DNA of 64,000 nt from CBDAPI01 sp964565865 (GTDB lineage: Bacteria > Acidobacteriota > UBA6911 > RPQK01 > CBDAPI01). The notes below the pieces were generated by a model, which was given only the letters and a program-made list of their open reading frames with translations, was not told the DNA's origin and did not search any database. Both the position numbers and the translations under genes were made by a program. This document shows, one piece after another, positions 51,439-62,341 of the stretch. The first letter of the stretch is position 1, and the number at the start of each line of letters is the position of its first letter. The DNA lies in the NCBI GenBank assembly GCA_964565865.1, contig CAZMGM010000003.1:1-64000 (forward strand), written 5' to 3'.

Positions 51439-51468
51439 TTGACACTAGATCCGGCGCTCCTGTATGTT
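51439..51468 (+). promoter_or_regulatory. Promoter of the rplM-rpsI operon
   Basis: TTGACA (51439-51444) and TATGTT (51463-51468) are separated by 18 bp, about 37 bp before rplM. It is among the best promoter matches in the window. Confidence 0.65.
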
Positions 51469-51504
51469 TGGCGTTTGCTTGTTCTCGTTGTAGGGGATGG
51501 GGAG

Positions 51505-51933
51505 ATGAAGACGTTTGTTCCGAAGTTGAAGGACATAGCGCGAGACTGGTATCTGTGTGACGCAGATGGGAAGGTCCTGGGGCGCCTCGCCTCTCAGATC
51601 GCTCTCATCCTAATGGGCAAACATAAGCCGACCTATACCAGTTTTTTGGATTGTGGAGATTTCGTGGTTGTGGTCAACGCAAAAAAGATCAAGCTGACCG
51701 GAAACAAAATGTCAGATAAGATCTATTACCGACACAGCGGCCATCCTGGCGGCCTGAAACAAGTGAGTGCCGGAGAGATGTTGGATAAGTATCCCGAGCG
51801 CCTGATCCGTTTCGCGGTCAAGGGGATGCTTCCCAAGAACAAGCTTGGCCGCAAAATGCTTTTAAAGTTGAAGGTCTACCCGGGGCCTGAACACCCACAT
51901 CAGGCTCAGCTACCGAAAACAGTGACCCTCTAG
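51505..51933 (+). CDS. rplM: 50S ribosomal protein uL13
   Basis: This 142-residue protein begins MKTFVPKLKDIARDWYLCDADGKVLGRLAS and has the family's HKPTYTSFLDCGDFVVVVNAKKIKLTG and YRHSGHPGGLK. The listed frame extends 37 codons upstream, but ATG 51505 has a GGGGAG ribosome binding site and the conserved start. It is followed by rpsI after 10 bp. Confidence 0.97.
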   Translation: MKTFVPKLKDIARDWYLCDADGKVLGRLASQIALILMGKHKPTYTSFLDCGDFVVVVNAKKIKLTGNKMSDKIYYRHSGHPGGLKQVSAGEMLDKYPERLIRFAVKGMLPKNKLGRKMLLKLKVYPGPEHPHQAQLPKTVTL

Positions 51934-51943
51934 GAATTCGTTT

Positions 51944-52336
51944 GTGGATAAAGTTCAGTATTACGGAACTGGAAAAAGGAAGACATCGACTGCCCGGGTG
52001 TTTCTCATGCCCGGGACCGGGCAGTTTGTGGTAAACCATGCCGACTATCAGGATTATTTTACCAACCTCACGCAGCAGGCTACAGTCACCTCTCCTCTGC
52101 AATCGACAGGGCTGCTGGAGAAATTTGACGTCTACGTCAATGTGAAGGGAGGTGGAGTCTCCGGCCAGGCAGGTGCCATCCGGATGGGTCTGTCCAGGGC
52201 GCTGTTGGGGTTCGATGCCGAACTCCGGCCCCAGTTAAAGAAATCCGGCTTTTTGCGCAGGGATCCTCGCATGAAGGAGCGAAAGAAGTACGGACAACCT
52301 GGAGCCAGGAAGCGGTTTCAGTTCTCCAAACGCTAG
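51944..52336 (+). CDS. rpsI: 30S ribosomal protein uS9
   Basis: This 130-residue protein starts MDKVQYYGTGKRKTSTARVFLMPGTG (GTG start). It contains NVKGGGVSGQAGAIRMGLSRAL and ends in the basic tail RRDPRMKERKKYGQPGARKRFQFSKR, whose C-terminal Lys-Arg reaches the P site. Standard length. Confidence 0.97.
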   Translation: MDKVQYYGTGKRKTSTARVFLMPGTGQFVVNHADYQDYFTNLTQQATVTSPLQSTGLLEKFDVYVNVKGGGVSGQAGAIRMGLSRALLGFDAELRPQLKKSGFLRRDPRMKERKKYGQPGARKRFQFSKR

Positions 52337-52350
52337 ATCCGGAGGATTTC

Positions 52351-53622
52351 TTGTCAGCCATTTCAATCAAAGAGCTCCTCGATGCGGGGGTTCATTTCGG
52401 CCACCAGAAACGCCGGTGGAATCCCAAGATGCGCGACTACATCTTCGGGGAGCGAAACGGCATTTACATCATCGACCTGCAGAAGACCCTGCGGCTATTC
52501 AGGGAGGCGATCGAATTTGTCTCCGATATCTCGGCAAGCGGACGGTCCATCCTGTTTGTGGGCACCAAGAGACAAGCCCAGGAGACGGTGGAAGAGGAAG
52601 CGACGCGCTGTGGGATGTTTTTTGTAACCAACCGCTGGCTGGGTGGCCTGCTTACCAACTTTCTCACAATAAGCAACAGCTTGAAGCGCTACGAGGAACT
52701 TGAGCAGATGAAGACCGACGGTTTTCATCAGAAGTTCTCCAAGAAGGAATCGGCACGGCTGGAGCGAGAACGCAAGAAACTGGAGAAAAACCTTCGCGGG
52801 ATCCGGGAGATGGACCGTCTCCCTGGAGCTCTGTTCGTGGTTGATACGGAAAAGGAGTCGATTGCTATCAAAGAAGCGAGCCGGCTGGGAATCCCCGTCG
52901 TTGCGCTGGTGGACACGAACTGCGATCCCACGCCCGTCGACTATGTGATTCCCGCCAACGACGATGCGCTGAGATCGGTCCGTCTCATTACTTCGACGAT
53001 TGCCGACGCGATTAGGGTGGGTCGTGCGATCTACGATTCGAAGGTGGAGGCAGACCTGAAGGCTCTCGAGGAGAGGAAGGCTCGAGAAGCAGCGGCCCGA
53101 GAAGCGGCTCGCAAAGCCAAGGAAGAGGCTGCAGCAGCCGCTGAAGAAGAAAAGGCCCGAGTTGAGGACCAGGCTGCCCCTAAGTCGGAAACGAAGGGGA
53201 CAGCGGCCGAGACCCCGGCTGAAGATGCAGCCCCGGACCCCGCAGGTGGTGAAGAAGCCCCGCAAAGCGCTACTCAAGCGGATGCCCCGTTGGAGGAAAA
53301 AGCTGCGACAGAGAAACCGCGGCCGGTAGAGCAAGCAGTAGGTGTAACAGAAGAAGCGATGGCTCAGCCGGAAGCGACTCCAGAAGACGTCGTGAATGGC
53401 GCCCACGATCAGGAAGAGCCAGTAACGGCCACAGAGGCTCCCGCCAAGAAGCCAGCCAGGGCCAAGAAGAAGTCGTTGCGAGCATCTACTCCTGCCGCTA
53501 AGAAAACCGCCAAAAAGGTTGGCAAACGCAAGCCACCTCGGAAGGTCAAAGAGTCCACCGAGTCGGACTCGGAGGCAGCGATCGAGGTGGCGGAGACCGC
53601 CTCGGAAGTTTCGAAGAAGTAG
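52351..53622 (+). CDS. rpsB: 30S ribosomal protein uS2 with long C-terminal extension
   Basis: The first about 230 residues are normal uS2 (LLDAGVHFGHQKRRWNPKM, GIYIIDLQKT, VTNRWLGGLLTNF, ALVDTNCDPTPVDYVIPANDDALRSVRLI). The total length is 423 against roughly 250-260 in most bacteria. The extra part has a charged coiled-coil-like helix (EERKAREAAAREAARKAKEE), a long Ala/Glu/Pro-rich acidic stretch, then a histone H1-like basic block (KKPARAKKKSLRASTPAAKKTAKK) and an acidic end. The start is TTG 52351. Confidence 0.95.
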   Translation: MSAISIKELLDAGVHFGHQKRRWNPKMRDYIFGERNGIYIIDLQKTLRLFREAIEFVSDISASGRSILFVGTKRQAQETVEEEATRCGMFFVTNRWLGGLLTNFLTISNSLKRYEELEQMKTDGFHQKFSKKESARLERERKKLEKNLRGIREMDRLPGALFVVDTEKESIAIKEASRLGIPVVALVDTNCDPTPVDYVIPANDDALRSVRLITSTIADAIRVGRAIYDSKVEADLKALEERKAREAAAREAARKAKEEAAAAAEEEKARVEDQAAPKSETKGTAAETPAEDAAPDPAGGEEAPQSATQADAPLEEKAATEKPRPVEQAVGVTEEAMAQPEATPEDVVNGAHDQEEPVTATEAPAKKPARAKKKSLRASTPAAKKTAKKVGKRKPPRKVKESTESDSEAAIEVAETASEVSKK

Positions 53623-53658
53623 CCCACACGAGTACTGTACGTTTCAGTCTTCAGGGAA

Positions 53659-53713
53659 ATCGTAGGGACGACCCCGGTGGTTGCCCCGCCGTGGAGAGAC
53701 TGGTCCCTACGAT
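53659..53713. repeat. Dyad element GTAGGGAC...GTCCCTAC between rpsB and tsf
   Basis: ATCGTAGGGAC and GTCCCTACGAT form a perfect 11-bp stem around a roughly 33-nt GC-rich loop (GACCCCGGTGG...). Stems of this GTAGGGGC type are a widespread repeat in bacterial genomes. It may also act as an attenuator between rpsB and tsf. Confidence 0.55.
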
Positions 53714-53784
53714 CTACCCTTCGATAGATGAAAGTCAGGAAGAGTCTAATCTCCAAATTCCAGTGAAAATCGGAGGATGCAAAG

Positions 53785-54378
53785 ATGGAGATAGGTGCCC
53801 AGCAAGTCAAAGAACTGCGTGAGAAAACCAGCGCTGGAATGATGGACTGTAAAAATGCGCTGATGGAAGCGGAAGGAGACATGGAAAGGGCGATCCAGAT
53901 TCTGCGCGAAAAGGGGATTGCCGCGGCCTCCAAGAAGGCGGCCAGAGTGGTTCGGGAGGGTCTTGTAGGCCACTATGTTCATACGGGTGGGAAGCTCGGG
54001 GTTCTAGTCGAAATCAACTGCGAGACGGATTTCGTGGCCCGCACCGACGATTTCCAGGGACTGGTGCGAGACGTGGCTATGCACATTGCCGCCTCGAGTC
54101 CCGGCTACACACGATCAGAGGAAATCCCGGAAGAGGAAATTCGGAAGGAAAGTGAGATCTATCGAAAGCAGGCTCAGAAGGAAGGGAAGCCGGACCACAT
54201 CGCCGACAAAATTGTTGAAGGACGCCTGAAGAAATATTATTCTGAGGTCTGCCTGTATGAACAGGCCTACGTAAGAGATCCGGACATTACGGTAGAAGAG
54301 CTCATTAGATCGATGATCGTGAAGCTTGGGGAGAATATCCTCGTACGCCGTTTCGCCCGCTTCAAGATAGGAGAGTAG
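53785..54378 (+). CDS. tsf: Elongation factor Ts (short form)
   Basis: This 197-residue EF-Ts has the N-terminal UBA-like VKELREKTSAGMMDCKNALMEAEGDMERAIQILREKG and the core CETDFVARTDDFQGLVRD. It is the short type seen in Thermus-like and some other bacteria, lacking the second subdomain of the roughly 280-residue E. coli form. It recycles EF-Tu:GDP. A GGAGG site precedes it. Confidence 0.96.
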   Translation: MEIGAQQVKELREKTSAGMMDCKNALMEAEGDMERAIQILREKGIAAASKKAARVVREGLVGHYVHTGGKLGVLVEINCETDFVARTDDFQGLVRDVAMHIAASSPGYTRSEEIPEEEIRKESEIYRKQAQKEGKPDHIADKIVEGRLKKYYSEVCLYEQAYVRDPDITVEELIRSMIVKLGENILVRRFARFKIGE

Positions 54379-54427
54379 CGAACCTGCGCATCGTCTCGGG
54401 TGGCTCCTCTTCGGAGACTTCATAAAT

Positions 54428-55195
54428 ATGCCAGCCGACGCGGTCAAGGAGAAAGATTCTCAACAACCCCGTCCTGTTTTTGCCAAACCCAAGTTCAAAC
54501 GCATCATCATGAAGCTGAGTGGTGAAGCACTCATAGGGTCGCAGACCTTTGGCGTCGACCCGGCCATGATGGAGGCCGTAGCCCGCGAGATCCAGGAGGT
54601 GCACCAGCTTGGCGTGGAGATTGCCATCGTGGTCGGGGGCGGGAACATCATCCGGGGAGTCAACGTCAGCCAGGCCGGCTTTGATCGAGCTACGGGTGAC
54701 TACATGGGAATGCTGGCCACCGTCATCAACGCCCTGGCTCTTCAGAACGCACTGGAGAAGAACGGCACATTCACACGGGTCTTGAGCGCCATCCATATGG
54801 CCGAGGTGGCGGAGCCGTTTATCCGCAGAAGAGCCATCCGTCACCTGGAGAAACGGCGGGTTGTGATCCTGGCAGCAGGGACAGGAAATCCTTATTTCTC
54901 GACCGACAGTGCGGCGGCCTTGCGTGCCATGGAAATCAAGGCCGACGTCATACTCAAGGGAACGAAGGTGGAAGGAGTCTACGATTCGGACCCGGATGTG
55001 AACTCCGAAGCACACTTTTACGAGCGGATCACCTACGACGAGGTTCTCAGTCAGAAACTTGCCATCATGGATGCGGCAGCCATCTCCCTGTGCCGCGACA
55101 ACAACCTCCCGATCATCGTGTTCAACCTGCGTAAGCGGGGCAACATCAAGGATGTTGTTCTGGGAGAGCGGGTTGGATCACTCATCGCCAATTAG
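54428..55195 (+). CDS. pyrH: UMP kinase
   Basis: This 255-residue amino acid kinase-fold enzyme phosphorylates UMP to UDP. MKLSGEALIG, IAIVVGGGNIIRG, TGDYMGMLATVINALALQ, LAAGTGNPYFSTDSAAALRA and VEGVYDSDP are the PyrH motifs. An N-terminal extension of about 20 residues precedes the core. It sits between tsf and frr, the usual order. Confidence 0.96.
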   Translation: MPADAVKEKDSQQPRPVFAKPKFKRIIMKLSGEALIGSQTFGVDPAMMEAVAREIQEVHQLGVEIAIVVGGGNIIRGVNVSQAGFDRATGDYMGMLATVINALALQNALEKNGTFTRVLSAIHMAEVAEPFIRRRAIRHLEKRRVVILAAGTGNPYFSTDSAAALRAMEIKADVILKGTKVEGVYDSDPDVNSEAHFYERITYDEVLSQKLAIMDAAAISLCRDNNLPIIVFNLRKRGNIKDVVLGERVGSLIAN

Positions 55196-55212
55196 GAAGC
55201 TGATAGGGAGCC

Positions 55213-55770
55213 ATGGTTTCGGAACTCATGAAGGCCACTCGTGGGCGGATGGGAAGGACCATCGAGGACTTGACCCGGAGCCTGTCCTCAATTCGGACGG
55301 GTCGAGCCTCGGTTCATTTGCTGGATCACATAGTCGTCAACTATTATGGGACGCAGACGCCTATCAACCAGCTTGCAACTCTCCACGTCCCTGAACCCAG
55401 CCTCATCACAGTGCAGCCCTGGGATGTTTCCCAGATCTCGGAAATCGAGAAGGCAATTATGGCTTCGGGCCTCGGTGTTAACCCGTCCAGCGACGGCCGA
55501 CTGATCCACCTGCCGATTCCTCCCCTGACCCAGGAACGGCGACAGGAACTAGCGCGCCAGGTCAGCGGGATTGCCGAAGACCACCGGACTGCAATTCGCA
55601 ACATCAGGCGGGACGCGAATGATACGCTCAAGCAGGCGCTCAAGGAGAAAAAGATTTCTGAGGACGAAGAGTACAAAACTCTGGGGAAAGTGCAGAAAGT
55701 CACCGACGAATACGTGGGTCGGGTGGATGATCTGGCTGCCCAAAAGGAGAACGAGATCCTGGAGGTGTAA
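55213..55770 (+). CDS. frr: Ribosome recycling factor
   Basis: This 185-residue protein splits post-termination ribosomes with EF-G. LSSIRTGRASVHLLDHIVVNYYGTQTPINQLA, LTQERRQELARQVSGIAEDHRTAIRNIRRDAND and a C-terminal alpha-helical hairpin fit the family. It follows pyrH by 17 bp. Confidence 0.97.
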   Translation: MVSELMKATRGRMGRTIEDLTRSLSSIRTGRASVHLLDHIVVNYYGTQTPINQLATLHVPEPSLITVQPWDVSQISEIEKAIMASGLGVNPSSDGRLIHLPIPPLTQERRQELARQVSGIAEDHRTAIRNIRRDANDTLKQALKEKKISEDEEYKTLGKVQKVTDEYVGRVDDLAAQKENEILEV

Positions 55771-55853
55771 CCGAAGCGGGCTGGGGCCAGAAATTCTGTT
55801 GAAATTGGAACCGAACCATTTCGTTTTTAGAGTGACTGGTTGTTCCTATTGTT

Positions 55854-56438
55854 ATGCAAAAACATGAATCCCGGCCACCCCACTTCCGCGAAGCGATCCA
55901 GCGCCATTCGGCTGGCGTTTTTTCTGCGGTGGCGGAACTGAAAAACTGGACTCGCGACATCTTCGTTGCCGCCTTGATGGCAATTCTGATCGTCATTTTC
56001 GTGATTCAGCCCGTTCGCGTCGAGGGCACCAGTATGCAGCCGAATCTGGTTGATCAGGAAAGAATTTTTGTTAACAAATTAGGCTACCATTTCAACGGCA
56101 TAGAGCGGGGAGACGTCGTCGTGTTCTGGTATCCAAAGGACCGGGACAAGTCATTCATCAAACGAGTCGTGGGTCTCCCTGGAGAGACAGTCGAAGTACG
56201 GCAAGGCAGTGTTTACGTAGATGGCAGGTCCCTGAATGAGCGTTACGTCCTCTCGAAGTATGTGGACCGCTATTCGTATCCTCCCAAGCGAGTGCCCTGG
56301 GACAGCTACTTCGTGATGGGCGACCACCGGAACTCCAGCAACGACAGTCGGCACTGGGGCTGTGTTCCGCTGGGTTCTATCTTCGGGAAGGCAGTTTTTC
56401 GCTACTGGCCGGTATCAAAGATGGGCCTGCTAGACTGA
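55854..56438 (+). CDS. lepB: Signal peptidase I
   Basis: This 194-residue membrane serine protease has a single N-terminal membrane anchor (IFVAALMAILIVIFVIQPVRV). The Ser nucleophile is in VEGTSMQPNL, the general-base Lys in SFIKRVVGLPGE, and GDHRNSSNDSRHWG completes the core. It cleaves Sec signal peptides on the outer face of the membrane. It lies in the frr-carA stretch with no gene-sharing overlap. Confidence 0.94.
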   Translation: MQKHESRPPHFREAIQRHSAGVFSAVAELKNWTRDIFVAALMAILIVIFVIQPVRVEGTSMQPNLVDQERIFVNKLGYHFNGIERGDVVVFWYPKDRDKSFIKRVVGLPGETVEVRQGSVYVDGRSLNERYVLSKYVDRYSYPPKRVPWDSYFVMGDHRNSSNDSRHWGCVPLGSIFGKAVFRYWPVSKMGLLD

Positions 56439-56472
56439 ACTCTTATTCCGATCGACCTGTTGGTTACTGGTT

Positions 56473-57561
56473 TTGAAAAGAAAAGCGATTCTCTACCTTG
56501 AAGATGGGACTCTGTACGAGGGAACCTCGTTTGGAGCGGCTGGCGAGTCCCTGGGCGAAGTGGTTTTCAACACGTCCATGACCGGCTACCAAGAAGTTCT
56601 TACCGATCCTTCGTACGCTGGTCAGATCGTTGTAATGACCCATCCTGAAATTGGAAACTACGGTACCAACGACGAGGACCAAGAATCACGCCAGCCCTTT
56701 GTGGAGGGGTTTGTGGTGCGAGAGTGCAGCCGTGTATTCAGCAACTGGAGAGGGAAGTCAACTCTCGACTCTTATCTTGTCAGCCACTCCATTTCGGGAA
56801 TCTCGGAAATCGACACTCGCTCGCTGGTCCGCCATATCCGTACCCGCGGAGCCATGCGAGGAATCATCTCGAACCAGGATTTCTCCCCGGAGAGTCTAAA
56901 GGAAAAGGTGCTGAAGCATCCATCCATGACAGGAAGCGACTATGTCCGTAACGTGACGGTCGGCCAGAGCTATGAACAAAAAGCCGAGGGAGCCCGCTTC
57001 AAGGTGGTGGCTTATGATTTCGGGATCAAGACTAATATCCTCCGATGTCTCTCGCAGCGCGGTTGTGACGTAGTGGTTGTACCGGCACACACCCCCGGGC
57101 AGGATGTACTGTCACTGGATCCGGACGGAATTTTCCTGTCCAACGGGCCTGGGGATCCGGAACCATTGGACTACATCGTCCGGGAGATCAGAACCGTGAT
57201 CGCCCAAAAGCCGGTTTTTGGCATCTGCCTAGGACACCAGTTACTGGGGCTTGCCTTCGGCGGAAAGACCTTCAAGCTCAAGTTTGGCCATCGTGGTGGG
57301 AACCAGCCTGTACTCAATGAGGAAACAGGTCGCGTCGAGATTACCTGCCAGAACCATGGTTTTGCCGTGGATCCGGAATCACTGGACACAGGAGAGATTG
57401 AATGCACCCACTTCAATCTTAATGACCAAACGCTGGAGGGACTGCGTCATCGATATCTTCCGGTGTTCTCGGTTCAGTATCATCCTGAAGCCTCACCTGG
57501 TCCTCGCGACTCTCTCTATCTGTTCGACGATTTTATAGAGTTAATGGAGCAGACATCGTGA
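56473..57561 (+). CDS. carA: Carbamoyl phosphate synthase small subunit
   Basis: This 362-residue glutaminase subunit has the N-terminal LEDGTLYEGTSFGAAGESLGEVVFNTSMTGYQEVLTDPSYAGQ. The class I amidotransferase site is FGICLGHQLLGLAFGG with the Cys nucleophile, and FSVQYHPEASPGP holds the His/Glu. It starts with TTG 56473 and forms an operon with carB. Confidence 0.96.
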   Translation: MKRKAILYLEDGTLYEGTSFGAAGESLGEVVFNTSMTGYQEVLTDPSYAGQIVVMTHPEIGNYGTNDEDQESRQPFVEGFVVRECSRVFSNWRGKSTLDSYLVSHSISGISEIDTRSLVRHIRTRGAMRGIISNQDFSPESLKEKVLKHPSMTGSDYVRNVTVGQSYEQKAEGARFKVVAYDFGIKTNILRCLSQRGCDVVVVPAHTPGQDVLSLDPDGIFLSNGPGDPEPLDYIVREIRTVIAQKPVFGICLGHQLLGLAFGGKTFKLKFGHRGGNQPVLNEETGRVEITCQNHGFAVDPESLDTGEIECTHFNLNDQTLEGLRHRYLPVFSVQYHPEASPGPRDSLYLFDDFIELMEQTS

Positions 57562-57606
57562 AGATAGCTGTGCAGCTACCCGGTTTCTAAACCCTTTTGG
57601 AAAGCT

Positions 57607-60852
<3,246 letters not shown>

Positions 60853-60861
60853 GAGAGAGTT

Positions 60862-60912
60862 CCACGTTCCACCAACCTTCGATTTTCAACCAGAAACCAT
60901 TAACCGTTAACT
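60862..60912. repeat. Heptamer-periodic repeat at the carB/GlmU-like junction
   Basis: The stretch reads as 7-bp units such as CAACCTT, CGATTTT, CAACCAG, AAACCAT and TAACCGT. It is the same type as the better tract at 28559-28632 and overlaps the stop of the GlmU-like gene. Confidence 0.6.
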
Positions 60913-61655
60913 CGTTTCCGGCGGATACGATCCTGTAGGATAGTCTCAGCTCGGGCCAGCTGCTGCAGGTTGTTCACACCAAGGACCTCCTGTGCCGGAG
61001 CCTCCACTGTTTCTACAGGCAAGGCATCCCGTCCCAGAAGTGCCACTGTGTCGGTCAACAGGTACTCTCTTTGCTCGTTGTCATCGGAGACGCGGTCAAG
61101 GACCGGGAACAAGCGTCGCACATCGAAACAGTAGTACCCGGGATTGACCTCCCGGATTTTCTGCTGTTTTTGGGTAGCGTCCTTTTCCTCAACGATTCGC
61201 AGCGGTTCTCCGGCATTCCGTATCACACGCCCGTATCCCTTCGGGTCTTCCAGGTGACTCGTAATCAGTGCCAGCGCCGCGCCCGACTGCTCCCTGGTGC
61301 GGAGCAGGTCGTGTAGCCGTTCACTAGTGATGAGCGGACCATCGCCATGAAGAACCAGAACGCTCCCCCGCTTTCCGTGCAGGTAAGACTGGGTCATCGA
61401 TACAGCGTGTGCCGTTCCCAGCTGCTGTGTCTGCGTTACCCATGTCACTGGCCAACCAGCAAACCGCTGTCGCACCTGCTCCGCCTGATGCCCCACGACC
61501 ACGAGGGTCTGAGACAAGGTGAGGGCGCCGAGCCGGGTAAGAACATGTTGCAACATGGGAGCTCCACAAAGGGAATGTAGAACCTTGGGAAGCGATGAAT
61601 GAAATCGAGTGCTCCTGCCGGCTGCCAGGACCACTGCGTAGCGCGATGGAGCCAT
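60900..61655 (-). CDS. GlmU-like uridylyltransferase (N-terminal domain only)
   Basis: This protein of about 251 residues has the pyrophosphorylase domain of GlmU: VVLAAGRSTRFHSSLPKVLHSLCGAPMLQHVL, VTQTQQLGTAHAV, VLHGDGPLI and YGRVIRNAGEPLRIVEEKDAT, ending at VETVEAPAQEVLGVNNLQQLA. The C-terminal left-handed beta-helix acetyltransferase domain of full GlmU (about 450 residues) is absent. Either the acetyltransferase is encoded elsewhere or the gene is a truncated or specialised version. ATG 61655 is the best start. Confidence 0.88.
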   Translation of the reverse strand: MAPSRYAVVLAAGRSTRFHSSLPKVLHSLCGAPMLQHVLTRLGALTLSQTLVVVGHQAEQVRQRFAGWPVTWVTQTQQLGTAHAVSMTQSYLHGKRGSVLVLHGDGPLITSERLHDLLRTREQSGAALALITSHLEDPKGYGRVIRNAGEPLRIVEEKDATQKQQKIREVNPGYYCFDVRRLFPVLDRVSDDNEQREYLLTDTVALLGRDALPVETVEAPAQEVLGVNNLQQLARAETILQDRIRRKRVNG

Positions 61656-61667
61656 GGTCAGCACTGT

Positions 61668-61697
61668 AGCAGTCCGTGGTGAAAATCAGAGGAGGCA
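61668..61697. repeat. Solitary end of the dispersed inverted-repeat family
   Basis: TAGCAGTCCGTGGTGAAAAT is a near-perfect copy of the family end. It lies between the GlmU-like start and the TPR gene stop. No partner end is visible, so a partial element is likely. Confidence 0.55.
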
Positions 61698-61709
61698 AAT
61701 TGCCGGTTT

Positions 61710-62234
61710 TCAGTGAGAGATTTTCTTGGGCGTGACAAGTTCCCGAAAATCTTCCTGGGAGTCGAGAGACTCGAAATCTGGGTCGTGCTGGGCATGAAAG
61801 CGGTGTACCTCGTCCGCTGCAATGGCTTTCTTCAGATTCTGAAGGGTCTCCTCTATCAAGCCCATCCTGGCATAGCTAGCGGCCATGGCCGCGTGCACCG
61901 CACCTAGGTTTGGCTCCTCGCCGGCTTTCTTTAAGGCCCGGCTGAAGTAATCGATTGCCTTCTCGTAGTCACCTCGATTGTGCTCGTACACTCCTGCATC
62001 ATAGAGCTCGATGGGACCCTTGGGAGCGGCTGCCGGGCTGACGCTCTTCTCCCTGCAAAGCCTGAGAAAAAGTTCTATCCGCGCGATGATCTTCTTATCG
62101 TCCGGGTACTTCTTAAGAATCGATTCGAAGCCCACCTGGGCCTTCTTATAATCGCCCCTGTATAGGAGTTTTATTGCCTGTTCATACTTCTTGTACGCTG
62201 GATTGTTTTCCTGGCGTGATTTCGTGGTCGGCAT
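61710..62234 (-). CDS. TPR repeat protein
   Basis: This 174-residue protein has a basic N-terminus (MPTTKSRQENNPAYKKYEQAIKLLYRGDYKKAQVGFESILKKYPDDK). At least three TPR units follow (AIKLLYRGDYKKAQVGFESIL; AGVYEHNRGDYEKAIDYFSRALKKAG; AAMAASYARMGLIEETLQNLKKAI) and the end is an acidic DPDFESLDSQEDFRELVTPK. No signal peptide is seen, so it is probably cytoplasmic. The ATG at 62234 has a good GGAGGAG site upstream. Partners are unknown. Confidence 0.82.
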   Translation of the reverse strand: MPTTKSRQENNPAYKKYEQAIKLLYRGDYKKAQVGFESILKKYPDDKKIIARIELFLRLCREKSVSPAAAPKGPIELYDAGVYEHNRGDYEKAIDYFSRALKKAGEEPNLGAVHAAMAASYARMGLIEETLQNLKKAIAADEVHRFHAQHDPDFESLDSQEDFRELVTPKKISH

Positions 62235-62341
62235 CGCTCCTCCGCAAAAGCTTGATATTATAGCAGCCTGCAGCAGTTGGAAGTCTCGCGGTGGTGCTAT
62301 CAAGGCGGCTGTTAGAAAGGAAGGATCTCGAGTCAAGAGTG

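Noticed and set aside
52495..53406. 303-codon minus-strand frame across rpsB
   Set aside because: Produced by the repetitive Ala/Glu/Lys codons of the uS2 tail; its Cys/Arg/Leu/Phe-rich composition is not protein-like.
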